Shown here: in pieces, positions 34,212 through 40,718 of the stretch
Numbering within the stretch: the stretch's first letter is position 1
How the letters are laid out: every line of letters starts with the position of its first letter
Source: Sulfobacillus acidophilus
GTDB lineage: Bacteria; Bacillota; Sulfobacillia; Sulfobacillales; Sulfobacillaceae
Assembly (NCBI GenBank): GCA_003023745.1
Contig: PXYV01000031.1
Coordinates: 1 to 40,718 of the forward strand
Length of the DNA stretch: 40,718 nucleotides
Reading direction: 5' to 3'
Made by a program: the position numbers and the translations under genes
The notes under the pieces: model-generated
Told to the model about the DNA's origin: nothing
What the model saw: the letters and a program-made list of their open reading frames with translations, nothing else
Databases searched by the model: none

Positions 34212-34891
34212 ACGCGCAAAAGTTGGGCTCGTGCCAGCTCCTCATTCCCATTGGCTTCAAGCTGGCGATACACGTCCTGCACCGTCTCCCAGGCGCGAAG
34301 CCATGCCAGTGACTGGGTTTGTCGATAACGCTGACGCACCCAGTAAGCCGCCTGCTCGACGCGGTCCGTCGTCAAAGGCTCGGATTGCAATTGCTGCCAA
34401 AGGTCGATACCGTCGGCGTCTGCCGTGGCCGCTGTAAACCGCCAATGCTGACAGCGGCTGCGAATTGTGGCAATAATTGCCTCAGGGTTTTGGGTTAGCA
34501 AAAGGTAATAGACGTAGGGCGGCGGCTCTTCCAGATGCTTAAGCAAAAATGTTTCAGCTTCGCGGCTTAGCGCCTCGGCCGGACGGAAAACAACCACCTT
34601 CATCGGCGCCCAGAGCGGGCCTGATGCGAGCCCCGCTACGGCGGCGCTTACCGCCTCTTTGCCGATCGTGCGAGGGCTGGGCAGACATTCGCTGTAATCA
34701 GGATGAGAGTTGACACCGGCCGCACACGACCGACAGCGACAGTTGTCTCCTCCTGTTTCCTCACACAGCATCGCGCGTGCCAGTTTCGCTACGATATCCG
34801 TCTGCTGATCGCTTTTTGCGCTAATCAACAAGGCTTGGGCCAACTGTCGGGATCGCACAAGTCGGATCATGTCCTGCAATTGCGACGACAT
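34196..34891 (-). CDS. holB: DNA polymerase III delta-prime subunit-like protein
   Basis: The product (about 231 residues) matches delta-prime: LCEETGGDNCRCRSCAAGVN SHPDY is the zinc-ribbon part with Cys ligands, AETFLLKHLEEPPPYVYYLL and TIRSRCQHWRF are clamp-loader motifs. The Walker A position reads LLISAKSDQQTDIVAKLARA, without GxxGxGKT, so ATP binding is unlikely, as in other delta-prime subunits. The start is uncertain: ATG at 34891, just after the darA stop, is used here; ATG at 34906 overlaps darA and is possible. Confidence 0.85.
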   Translation of the reverse strand: MSSQLQDMIRLVRSRQLAQALLISAKSDQQTDIVAKLARAMLCEETGGDNCRCRSCAAGVNSHPDYSECLPSPRTIGKEAVSAAVAGLASGPLWAPMKVVVFRPAEALSREAETFLLKHLEEPPPYVYYLLLTQNPEAIIATIRSRCQHWRFTAATADADGIDLWQQLQSEPLTTDRVEQAAYWVRQRYRQTQSLAWLRAWETVQDVYRQLEANGNEELARAQLLRVWPRR

Positions 34892-34892
34892 C

Positions 34893-35219
34893 TCAAAATT
34901 TCTCATAACGGTCGACATCGAGAACAAATACGGTCGCGCCTCCCACCGTAACTTCCACGGGAAACGGCACATACGGCTCACCACTGTGACTGGGAGTTTG
35001 CGGGGTCAGCGTCTCATGCCGCACCGAACTGGTACGCCGCAAGACCGACAAGACCTGCTCCACATCGTGCTCTTCCACTCCAATCAGAATAGTGGTGTTG
35101 CCTTCCCGTAAAAACCCTCCCGTACTGGCCAGCTTCGTGGCACGAAAGCCGCGTCGGTTAATCTCGGTCACAGCACGTCCCGCATCTTTATCCTGAAGAA
35201 TCGCAACAATGAGTTTCAT
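34893..35219 (-). CDS. darA: Cyclic-di-AMP receptor DarA (YaaQ/PstA)
   Basis: The 108-residue PII-like protein begins MKLIVAILQDKDAGRAVTEI and continues GFRATKLASTGGFLREGNTT, the YaaQ/PstA pattern, followed by IGVEEHDVEQVLSVLR. Such trimers bind c-di-AMP; the downstream target is not known. The start is ATG at 35219, giving the family's usual length. It lies between tmk and holB as in B. subtilis; yaaR, which usually follows, is missing. Confidence 0.93.
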   Translation of the reverse strand: MKLIVAILQDKDAGRAVTEINRRGFRATKLASTGGFLREGNTTILIGVEEHDVEQVLSVLRRTSSVRHETLTPQTPSHSGEPYVPFPVEVTVGGATVFVLDVDRYEKF

Positions 35220-35232
35220 CGCGTAGCCCCCC

Positions 35233-35838
35233 TCACATATCATTCAGCAATGTCTCAATCCGTTCCTGCAACAAGCCAAATACCTCATCTGGGCTTTGCC
35301 GACTGTCCACCACTAACCAGCGTTGGGGCTCTTGTTGCACCAACCATTGATACCCCTGCTCGACGCGTGCATAATACTGGGCGTCCCGCTCTTCCACCCG
35401 GTCCGCCCTCGCCATCGGAAAAGGGTCTCCTTTGAGCCAAATCGTCAAATCGGGCGTGCGCTCATGGACAACCACCCGATTAATCTGGTCCACTATTTTC
35501 ACGGCCAGTCCGTGTCCAAATGCTTGATATGAAACACTGGAATCAATGAATCGATCCATCACCACCACCGCTCCCCGAGCCAATGCCGGCAGCACCACCG
35601 TTTCCACCAGTTCAGCGCGGGCGGCTGCAAACACTAGAAATTCCGCCAAACTGCTCTGAGCTTCCACACGCTGCAAAATCAATTCTCTCAGGGCTTCGCC
35701 CAAAGGCGTGCCACCCGGTTCCCTCACCGCCAGCACTTCATCCACTCGATCACGCAACCACGCACAAATTCGTTCAATTTGCGTCGTCTTGCCGACTCCG
35801 TCAATTCCTTCCAGCGAGATAAGAAGTCCTGATGTCAT
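35233..35838 (-). CDS. tmk: Thymidylate kinase
   Basis: The 201-residue kinase makes dTDP from dTMP. P loop LEGIDGVGKTTQIERICAWL, the DRx motif in VVMDRFIDSSVSYQAF and the LID region RADRVEERDAQYYARVEQGY are present. ATG at 35838 (MTSGLLISLEGIDG) overlaps the decarboxylase stop by four bases. Confidence 0.95.
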   Translation of the reverse strand: MTSGLLISLEGIDGVGKTTQIERICAWLRDRVDEVLAVREPGGTPLGEALRELILQRVEAQSSLAEFLVFAAARAELVETVVLPALARGAVVVMDRFIDSSVSYQAFGHGLAVKIVDQINRVVVHERTPDLTIWLKGDPFPMARADRVEERDAQYYARVEQGYQWLVQQEPQRWLVVDSRQSPDEVFGLLQERIETLLNDM

Positions 35839-37196
35839 GACCGCACGACCCATACACAAAGTTGTCCGTCCAATCGTTTAATTCCCTGCAACGTTCCGGC
35901 CGCCTCTTGCACCCACTCACTAAGCCACTGAGTTAGTTCTGGGGTGAGCAATTCACCGGGCATCGCCGCCGGAATCCCCGGAGGATAGGGGACCAACGGG
36001 TCATGAGCAACTTCTCCAGCCGCATGCGCCAACGGGACCCAATGGCCTGGCTTCTCGAAAGCTTCTCGCACCCCCATTGCCGCCTTTAAGCGCGGATAGG
36101 AGAGAACCCTGAGCGCCTTGGGGTCATGCGTATCCGGCAGCCGAGCCAGCGCACTGGCCAAGGGCGCCAATGATTGCTGGGGCGAGAGGATCAGAGTACA
36201 ACTGTGAGCCGTCACCTTTTCCACTGCTCCCACCGGGGCCAGCACCTGCGCAACGCGCAACCCCTGACCCATAATGGTCAACCGCGCCGGATCCACCTCC
36301 CAGTGCCGCGCTGCGGCCCACGGCTGCAGTAATGCGATCCTAGACTGAGCACACTGGATCCAGAGATCGCGTGCCCGCACCGCTAACGAATCCCAAGTTT
36401 GACAACGCTCGGGTTGCCGCCTTTCCCACTGCAAACGGTCTAAGGCGCCCAGCAACAGGTAGGAGGGGCTTGTCGTTTGAAGCACGCGCCACCACCGCTC
36501 AACCGCCGACGCTGAAACCCGATGGCCCTTCAGATGCAGCAATCCCGTTTGAGTCAGGCTGGCTTCGTTTTTATGCACGCCGTGAGCCACCAGATCCGCG
36601 CCGATGGCCAAGGCCGAGGCTGGATAGTGCGGTCCTTGCCAATGACTGCCATGCGCTTCGTCCACCACCACAATCAATCCCTGCTGATGGGCGGCTTGCA
36701 CAATCTCCGTCAATGGTGCAGCCAGCCCGTCGTAGGTGGGGCGAGTCAAAACAACGCCATCCACACCGGATAGATCACTAGGAAAATTTTTCAGCGGCAA
36801 GGGCAGTCCGGCGCCGATGAAGTCGGGATAGAGCCAACGAACCTTATAGGCGCCAATAATAAGGGCGCCTAACACAGAACGGTGGATGGCCCGGTCAATC
36901 AAGAGTGTCGAGCCAAAAGGGAAAGCGGCCAAAATGCCCGCCATCACTGGCAACGTAGCGCCCTGCACCGAATACCAGGTTCTGTCGGCCCCATATGCCG
37001 ACGCCATCAGCCGTTCAGACAGTTCCACCGGATTAGGTGTGGCATGCATGTCCTCAATTTCCGTGATATCGTTAGCCCAATCCAAAAACTCACCATGCAC
37101 CGGCGTGACGCCTTTGTGCCCGGGGGTGTGCCAGCGTTCGCCTCCATGCTTTCGATAACGGGAAAGCATGTCCAAGACGGGTGCGTCCACCAGCAT
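35835..37196 (-). CDS. Orn/Lys/Arg decarboxylase family PLP enzyme (YaaO-like)
   Basis: The 453-residue fold type I PLP enzyme has WHTPGHKGVTPVHGEFLDWA at the N terminus, VVVDEAHGSHWQGPHY (179-182 DEAH) and the Schiff-base lysine K209 in AHGVHKNEASLTQTG. The substrate could be Arg, Lys or Orn and is not readable from the sequence; family members feed polyamine synthesis. ATG at 37196 sits very close to GAGAGGGGG, so GTG at 37190 may be used. It heads the tmk operon as in B. subtilis. Confidence 0.9.
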   Translation of the reverse strand: MLVDAPVLDMLSRYRKHGGERWHTPGHKGVTPVHGEFLDWANDITEIEDMHATPNPVELSERLMASAYGADRTWYSVQGATLPVMAGILAAFPFGSTLLIDRAIHRSVLGALIIGAYKVRWLYPDFIGAGLPLPLKNFPSDLSGVDGVVLTRPTYDGLAAPLTEIVQAAHQQGLIVVVDEAHGSHWQGPHYPASALAIGADLVAHGVHKNEASLTQTGLLHLKGHRVSASAVERWWRVLQTTSPSYLLLGALDRLQWERRQPERCQTWDSLAVRARDLWIQCAQSRIALLQPWAAARHWEVDPARLTIMGQGLRVAQVLAPVGAVEKVTAHSCTLILSPQQSLAPLASALARLPDTHDPKALRVLSYPRLKAAMGVREAFEKPGHWVPLAHAAGEVAHDPLVPYPPGIPAAMPGELLTPELTQWLSEWVQEAAGTLQGIKRLDGQLCVWVVRS

Positions 37197-37404
37197 CCCC
37201 CTCTCTGCGGAACTTTGTAGTATTTTACCGTGTTTCGTGCGGTTGCGAAATTGCCAATTCGCTAGCGTCCCTTCAACGTCCGCCGTCTCGCCGCCCCACC
37301 ATCCAGTAAAACGTCCTAATCATCGCAGAAAAAGTCGGCGCCGGTCCTCCTCAGTGGACTAAATCCTCGCAGAGTCGAATAAGTCCTAGCGGGAGGGATC
37401 GGAC

Positions 37405-38031
37405 ATGAACAAACGACACTTGACCATTTCCCGCCGCACTGCGGGATGGCTGGTCGCCATCTTTGCCGCCCTAGTCGTGATTCACTATGCTTATAGCACC
37501 AGCGTCGCCAATTTAGCTCGTACGGTCATGGGTAAGCCTGCCATCGCCGTCGCCCTGCGCGGCGAAATTACAAATCTCAACGCCGACCACATGACCGTGA
37601 CTCTCGAGGATCCCCATGGTGACCTGACCAATTTGTCGCGACAAGTCATCCTCACCGATCAGACGCGCGTCATGGCGCCCGGTAAGCCGCAAGTGACCGG
37701 CAAGTCAGGTCTAGCGTACCTAAAGGAAGGATACCGTGTTTCCGTCAGTGGCCAGGGAACATTAGACAACAGCGTGGAAGCGCAACTGGTCGAAGTCAAC
37801 TTTCCACCAATCAATGGCGTTGTGAGTCATATCGATACCTCGCAAATTACGGTTGAGGTATCGGGACAGCCGTCCCCAGCGGTGGTGGATGTCACGTCCC
37901 ATACGGCATTCTTTATGCCCGACGGCAACGTCTTTGCACTCAAGGTAGGAGCACCCGTTAGAGTCTGGGTTGTCCCCAACAGCGCGGCCAATTCTGGATT
38001 GACCGCTGTCACTTTGATGGTGAAATCATGA
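37405..38031 (+). CDS. Hypothetical membrane-anchored protein, beta-rich
   Basis: The 208-residue protein has an N-terminal anchor (about 13-32, AGWLVAIFAALVVIHYAYST). Two similar beta-strand repeats follow: LRGEITNLNADHMTVTLEDP and INGVVSHIDTSQITVEVSGQ, each continuing into a T-R/H-x-F/V segment and a K-x-G turn. This resembles OB-like DUF5666 repeats, though this is a visual judgement. Function is unknown. ATG at 37405 follows GGGAGGG. It is divergent from the decarboxylase operon and ends before a terminator-like hairpin. Confidence 0.75.
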   Translation: MNKRHLTISRRTAGWLVAIFAALVVIHYAYSTSVANLARTVMGKPAIAVALRGEITNLNADHMTVTLEDPHGDLTNLSRQVILTDQTRVMAPGKPQVTGKSGLAYLKEGYRVSVSGQGTLDNSVEAQLVEVNFPPINGVVSHIDTSQITVEVSGQPSPAVVDVTSHTAFFMPDGNVFALKVGAPVRVWVVPNSAANSGLTAVTLMVKS

Positions 38032-38068
38032 CCGGCTTTTGTGTGTCTCAATCTGTGGTCGATGAAGT

Positions 38069-38096
38069 GCCCCGTACAGTTCGGGGCGCTCTTGTT
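38069..38096 (+). terminator. Probable intrinsic terminator
   Basis: A perfect 6-bp GC stem, GCCCCG/CGGGGC (38069-38074 with 38082-38087), has a 7-nt loop and is followed by GCTCTTGTTTC, an imperfect U-tract. It would end the anchored-protein transcript. Confidence 0.6.
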
Positions 38097-38251
38097 TCCT
38101 GATGAATCGCGCGGTGAGCGGCCACCACGAAAGGTTTGCGTCTTGCGTCCACATGATCTATTCTTAGACGGACGAATAGACTGCCTCGTGTTGTCGTTTA
38201 GGGCAATGTTGCGGTAGCATGCTGATTTAGGTGACGATGGAGGAATTGTCC

Positions 38252-39172
38252 GTGATAAAGATTTTCCCTCAATTCGAAGACGATTTATTGATCCGTCTGT
38301 TTCATAAGGGGGTCAAGGCTCAATGGACGGTCTCCGACGTCGAGTGGCAGCAGCCGCTGATGATGGGAGAGGATGAGGCGCGCGCCCTTGCCCATATGTT
38401 GACACCGGTCTATCTCGGCGAGCAGTCCGCCATGATTGGTGCGAGCGTCGTACTGCCACAAATGGCTTTAGCCGGAGAAACCACATCGCAAATTTATTTG
38501 AGCAGTTTTTTAATGGATGAGGCCCGCCATTTCGAAGTGTTGACCCATCTCTATAAACGACTGGGAGAAGACCCGCTGAACGTGCGGCAAATGCCCGCTA
38601 TGCTGCGATATCATAACCGCTTGCGCAAGGGTGATCGTATCGACTGGGTGTGGGGCATTCTCATCTCCGATGTGTTTGCCAAAAACTTTTATCAAATTTT
38701 TTCGCGCTCTCAACCGCAAGCGTTGTTCGGTGGACTATCGGGTCGAATTTTGCAAGATGAGTCACGTCACCAGGCATTTGCGGAGCACTATCTAAAAGGC
38801 GCTATCCCCCAGCTGGAATCGGCTCGTCTGCTCGAATTGGTCAAAATGAAAGACGAACTGCTTGACATTATGGATAACATGTATGAGCACCTGTTAGACG
38901 ACGCGGGGCGTCTCAATATTGATGGCCGTTTATTTCTCGATGAGCTGCGGGCCGAGATTGAATACAAGGCCAAGCGTATCGGCTTGTCGTTGGATGGTCC
39001 CTCTGGCAAAGAAACCACGAAGCAGATGTTTTCCGGCGTAGGTGAGGGTGTGAAATCGGCCGTGCAAGATTTATCGTCCAAATTTCAAGGACTCAAAGCG
39101 TCTCGATGCGACACCTGCTTTGTGGCACTGTTGTGTCGGACACGACTGGTGCGGACGGCACAGTGCAGCTAG
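38252..39172 (+). CDS. Ferritin-like di-iron protein, RNR R2-like oxidase
   Basis: The 306-residue all-helical protein carries the carboxylate ligand pattern of R2-type di-iron proteins: E57 (LGEQSAM), E90 and H93 (MDEARHFEVL), D140 (LISDVFAKNFYQIF) and E170 and H173 (QDESRHQAF). Helix E offers Asp where class I R2 has Glu. It resembles R2-like ligand-binding oxidases more than true ribonucleotide reductase subunits; no large subunit gene is near. GTG at 38252 has GGAGGA 8 bases upstream; earlier frame starts lack this. The last 25 residues (SRCDTCFVALLC, AQCS) are Cys-rich and unlike the family. Confidence 0.75.
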   Translation: MIKIFPQFEDDLLIRLFHKGVKAQWTVSDVEWQQPLMMGEDEARALAHMLTPVYLGEQSAMIGASVVLPQMALAGETTSQIYLSSFLMDEARHFEVLTHLYKRLGEDPLNVRQMPAMLRYHNRLRKGDRIDWVWGILISDVFAKNFYQIFSRSQPQALFGGLSGRILQDESRHQAFAEHYLKGAIPQLESARLLELVKMKDELLDIMDNMYEHLLDDAGRLNIDGRLFLDELRAEIEYKAKRIGLSLDGPSGKETTKQMFSGVGEGVKSAVQDLSSKFQGLKASRCDTCFVALLCRTRLVRTAQCS

Positions 39173-39227
39173 TCAATCGGACGCCCGAACATGCTCATTG
39201 TGTACCACGCAGTTCGTATTACAGCGT

Positions 39228-40505
39228 TTACGTTGCGCCCCGGTGACCACCCCGCGTTAAATGGGCCCGGAAAAAGTTTTCACTGCCGTGACTGGCCATT
39301 GATGCCGATGCCGACACTTCCAGCGCCAATGCTGCGGCGGCGATAATTTGGGCCAGGCGCTGGGCGGATCCGGGTCCATGACACTGCAGCAACCGCAAAT
39401 ACGTCTGAGCATGCGGAAGGGCAGTGCCTCCTCCGACCGTGCCCACTTCAATACCACCCATTTGCAAGCTAAAAGACGCCCCGTCTTGGACCTCTTGAAT
39501 CGTGGCATGCGCCATACTGCTTGTGCCGACCATGCCTAAATCTTGTCCGGTGGTTGAAAAGATGGCCGCGACGGCCGAGGCCGGGGTAAACGCAAAGGAT
39601 TGCATGCCGCTCGCGTTTGAACCGTGCAGCCCCGTCCATTCGAGGCTCTTCAGCTGTGCCACGGTCGTGTTGAGATAGCGCTTGAGGTGTCGATGTGTCA
39701 ACTTGGCCGTGGCCATCACTGTCTTGCCGTGCCCGCCATTATAATGCTCGTGGCTTGGCTTCTTGTCCCCGCCCATATTCGCTTCCAAGAAAATGTTTAA
39801 GAGGCGCCAGGGCTTCCCGTCCAGGCGTCGGACAATTTCGCGGTTTAAGGCGTAGGCGTTGCGGGTAATCATGTTGGGTCCACACGCCTCACCGGTAAAG
39901 AAACGGTACAACAAATGGCAGACCGACCCAACGATTTGGGCGTCAATTTGCAAAAGGAGCGCGTGCCGCGAGACGTCGGACACGGCTTGTCCCGGCTTAA
40001 GTGCTTTGTCGGGATGATCGGGGTGGTTCAACCAGGCAATGAGATCGCCGCGAATCGCAATAATCCAATCATAGAACGCCTTGGATTCATCCGCCGACTC
40101 GAACACGAAGGCGCAATCACGAGTCATCATGTCATTAAGGACATAGGTCTTAATGCCGCCCGTGCGATTGAGAACGTGAAAACCACGCTGCATCGACATC
40201 GAGAGCCCGCCCTCGGTATGTGCTAACGGGACATACACATCGTCTTGGTAGCGGTCGCTCTCGACAAACTGACCTTGGCGCCATTGATATCGGCCCAGAT
40301 CGAGGTGGGCAGGGCCCACAACCGATACCGGCATTACCATCTGACCAGTCAGAGCTTCCAAAAAAGGAGAAAGCTGAGTGGGATCAACACTCCAATCAAA
40401 GATGCGTTCGTCCTCGTTATGCCACTGCGGGAGATCACGCAAAAATTGCTGCCTTGCCTCGATTGCCTCTGGGTGATTGCGGTGGGACCAATGCTTTATC
40501 AACAT
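39228..40505 (-). CDS. HMG-CoA reductase-like protein
   Basis: The 425-residue protein has the ordered motifs of HMG-CoA reductase: PVSVVGP; VPLAHTEGGLSMSMQRG with catalytic Glu98; GEACGPNM in place of GDAMGMN; NMGGDKKPS with Lys248; GGHGKTVMATA for the GRGK segment; STTGQDLG with Asp322; EVGTVGGGTALP; and a late His406 in MASHGS. All four catalytic residues are present, though identities elsewhere are low, so the substrate may differ from HMG-CoA. ATG at 40505 follows GGAAGGA. It converges with the R2-like gene; no other mevalonate gene is visible. Confidence 0.8.
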   Translation of the reverse strand: MLIKHWSHRNHPEAIEARQQFLRDLPQWHNEDERIFDWSVDPTQLSPFLEALTGQMVMPVSVVGPAHLDLGRYQWRQGQFVESDRYQDDVYVPLAHTEGGLSMSMQRGFHVLNRTGGIKTYVLNDMMTRDCAFVFESADESKAFYDWIIAIRGDLIAWLNHPDHPDKALKPGQAVSDVSRHALLLQIDAQIVGSVCHLLYRFFTGEACGPNMITRNAYALNREIVRRLDGKPWRLLNIFLEANMGGDKKPSHEHYNGGHGKTVMATAKLTHRHLKRYLNTTVAQLKSLEWTGLHGSNASGMQSFAFTPASAVAAIFSTTGQDLGMVGTSSMAHATIQEVQDGASFSLQMGGIEVGTVGGGTALPHAQTYLRLLQCHGPGSAQRLAQIIAAAALALEVSASASMASHGSENFFRAHLTRGGHRGAT

Positions 40506-40531
40506 CGCGCCTTCCTTCCCGGGATGATGCA

Positions 40532-40555
40532 TAAAAGCCCTCGCCAAGGCGAGGG
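40532..40555 (-). terminator. Intrinsic terminator upstream of the HMGR-like gene
   Basis: CCCTCGCC/GGCGAGGG (40538-40545 with 40548-40555) forms an 8-bp stem, followed on the minus strand by CTTTTATG. It probably ends the transcript of a gene beyond the right edge, or attenuates this one. Confidence 0.55.
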
Positions 40556-40718
40556 ATCGAGAGGATAAAGAGGCGGTCGGCACGGCCTGCACATCCCAGA
40601 GCCCGACGGCTCCAGTAGGAACAGCGTGCGCGAGGGGGACGACCGTGTGCGGAATGGGAACGGGTCAACTCTCGCGGCGCGACGCACCGACCACACTGCC
40701 AGACGCTACGGGCGTCCA

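Noticed and set aside
38157..38181. TCTATTC...GAATAGA inverted repeat upstream of the R2-like gene as an operator
   Set aside because: Arms of 7 bp with a 10-nt spacer and no promoter identified around it; too weak to call.
40435..40718. Partial genes at the right edge on the minus strand
   Set aside because: One frame ends in TGA at 40667-40665 (ending GSVVGASRRES) and another is open with a few Cys residues. Neither can be preferred, so no gene is called, although the terminator at 40532-40555 implies one ends here.
1..40718. CRISPR array or prophage
   Set aside because: No repeat-spacer pattern of 25-40 bases and no phage structural, integrase or lysis genes were seen.

Overview
The window looks like chromosomal DNA from a spore-forming, moderately GC-rich Firmicute. 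Protein styles and gene content suggest a Sulfobacillus-like member of the deep Clostridia, but this is an inference from sequence character and not a database match. The evidence for a spore former is direct: spoVT, spoVB-like, spoVG, yabP, yabQ, fin, veg and abrB genes are all present. Their order closely follows the origin-proximal yaa/yab region of Bacillus subtilis, read here almost entirely on the minus strand.

Layout from the right end leftward, which is the transcription direction for most genes. At 40.5-37.4 kb sits a small accessory group: an HMG-CoA reductase-like enzyme (-), a ferritin-like di-iron oxidase (+) and a membrane-anchored hypothetical protein (+). From 37.2 to 33.1 kb runs a tightly overlapped operon: Orn/Lys/Arg decarboxylase, tmk, c-di-AMP receptor darA, holB, a GIY-YIG protein and rsmI. 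The divergent pair abrB(+)/metG(-) follows, with a Met T-box leader before metG. Then come tatD, a YabE-like G5/3D protein, rsmA and a DUF458 protein. A 1.1-kb gene-free stretch (26.2-27.36 kb) precedes veg. Cyanophycinase and cyanophycin synthetase are inserted next, then ispE, a MobA-like nucleotidyltransferase, purR, threonine dehydratase, spoVG, glmU, prs, pth, fin and mfd.

Left of mfd there is a second sparse stretch (10.57-11.27 kb), then spoVT with a sigma-G-like promoter. An accessory island (about 5.3-9.9 kb) holds hemL, a decayed TnpB gene with its right end, a secreted or anchored protein, a tiny membrane protein and a DUF3800 protein. The conserved order resumes with spoVB-like, mazG, HU, rqcP, yabP, yabQ, a small HTH gene, divIC, an S1-domain gene and tRNA-Leu(UAA).

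Functionally the window combines translation (tRNA-Leu, metG, pth, rsmA, rsmI, rqcP), replication and repair (holB, tmk, mfd, HU), envelope precursor supply (glmU, prs, spoVB), sporulation and transition-state control (spoVT, spoVG, fin, abrB, veg, yabPQ), and nitrogen storage (cphA/cphB). The most distinctive non-coding structure is a six-unit array with an exact 11-bp period (1238-1303). It lies on the promoter of the small HTH gene between yabQ and divIC.
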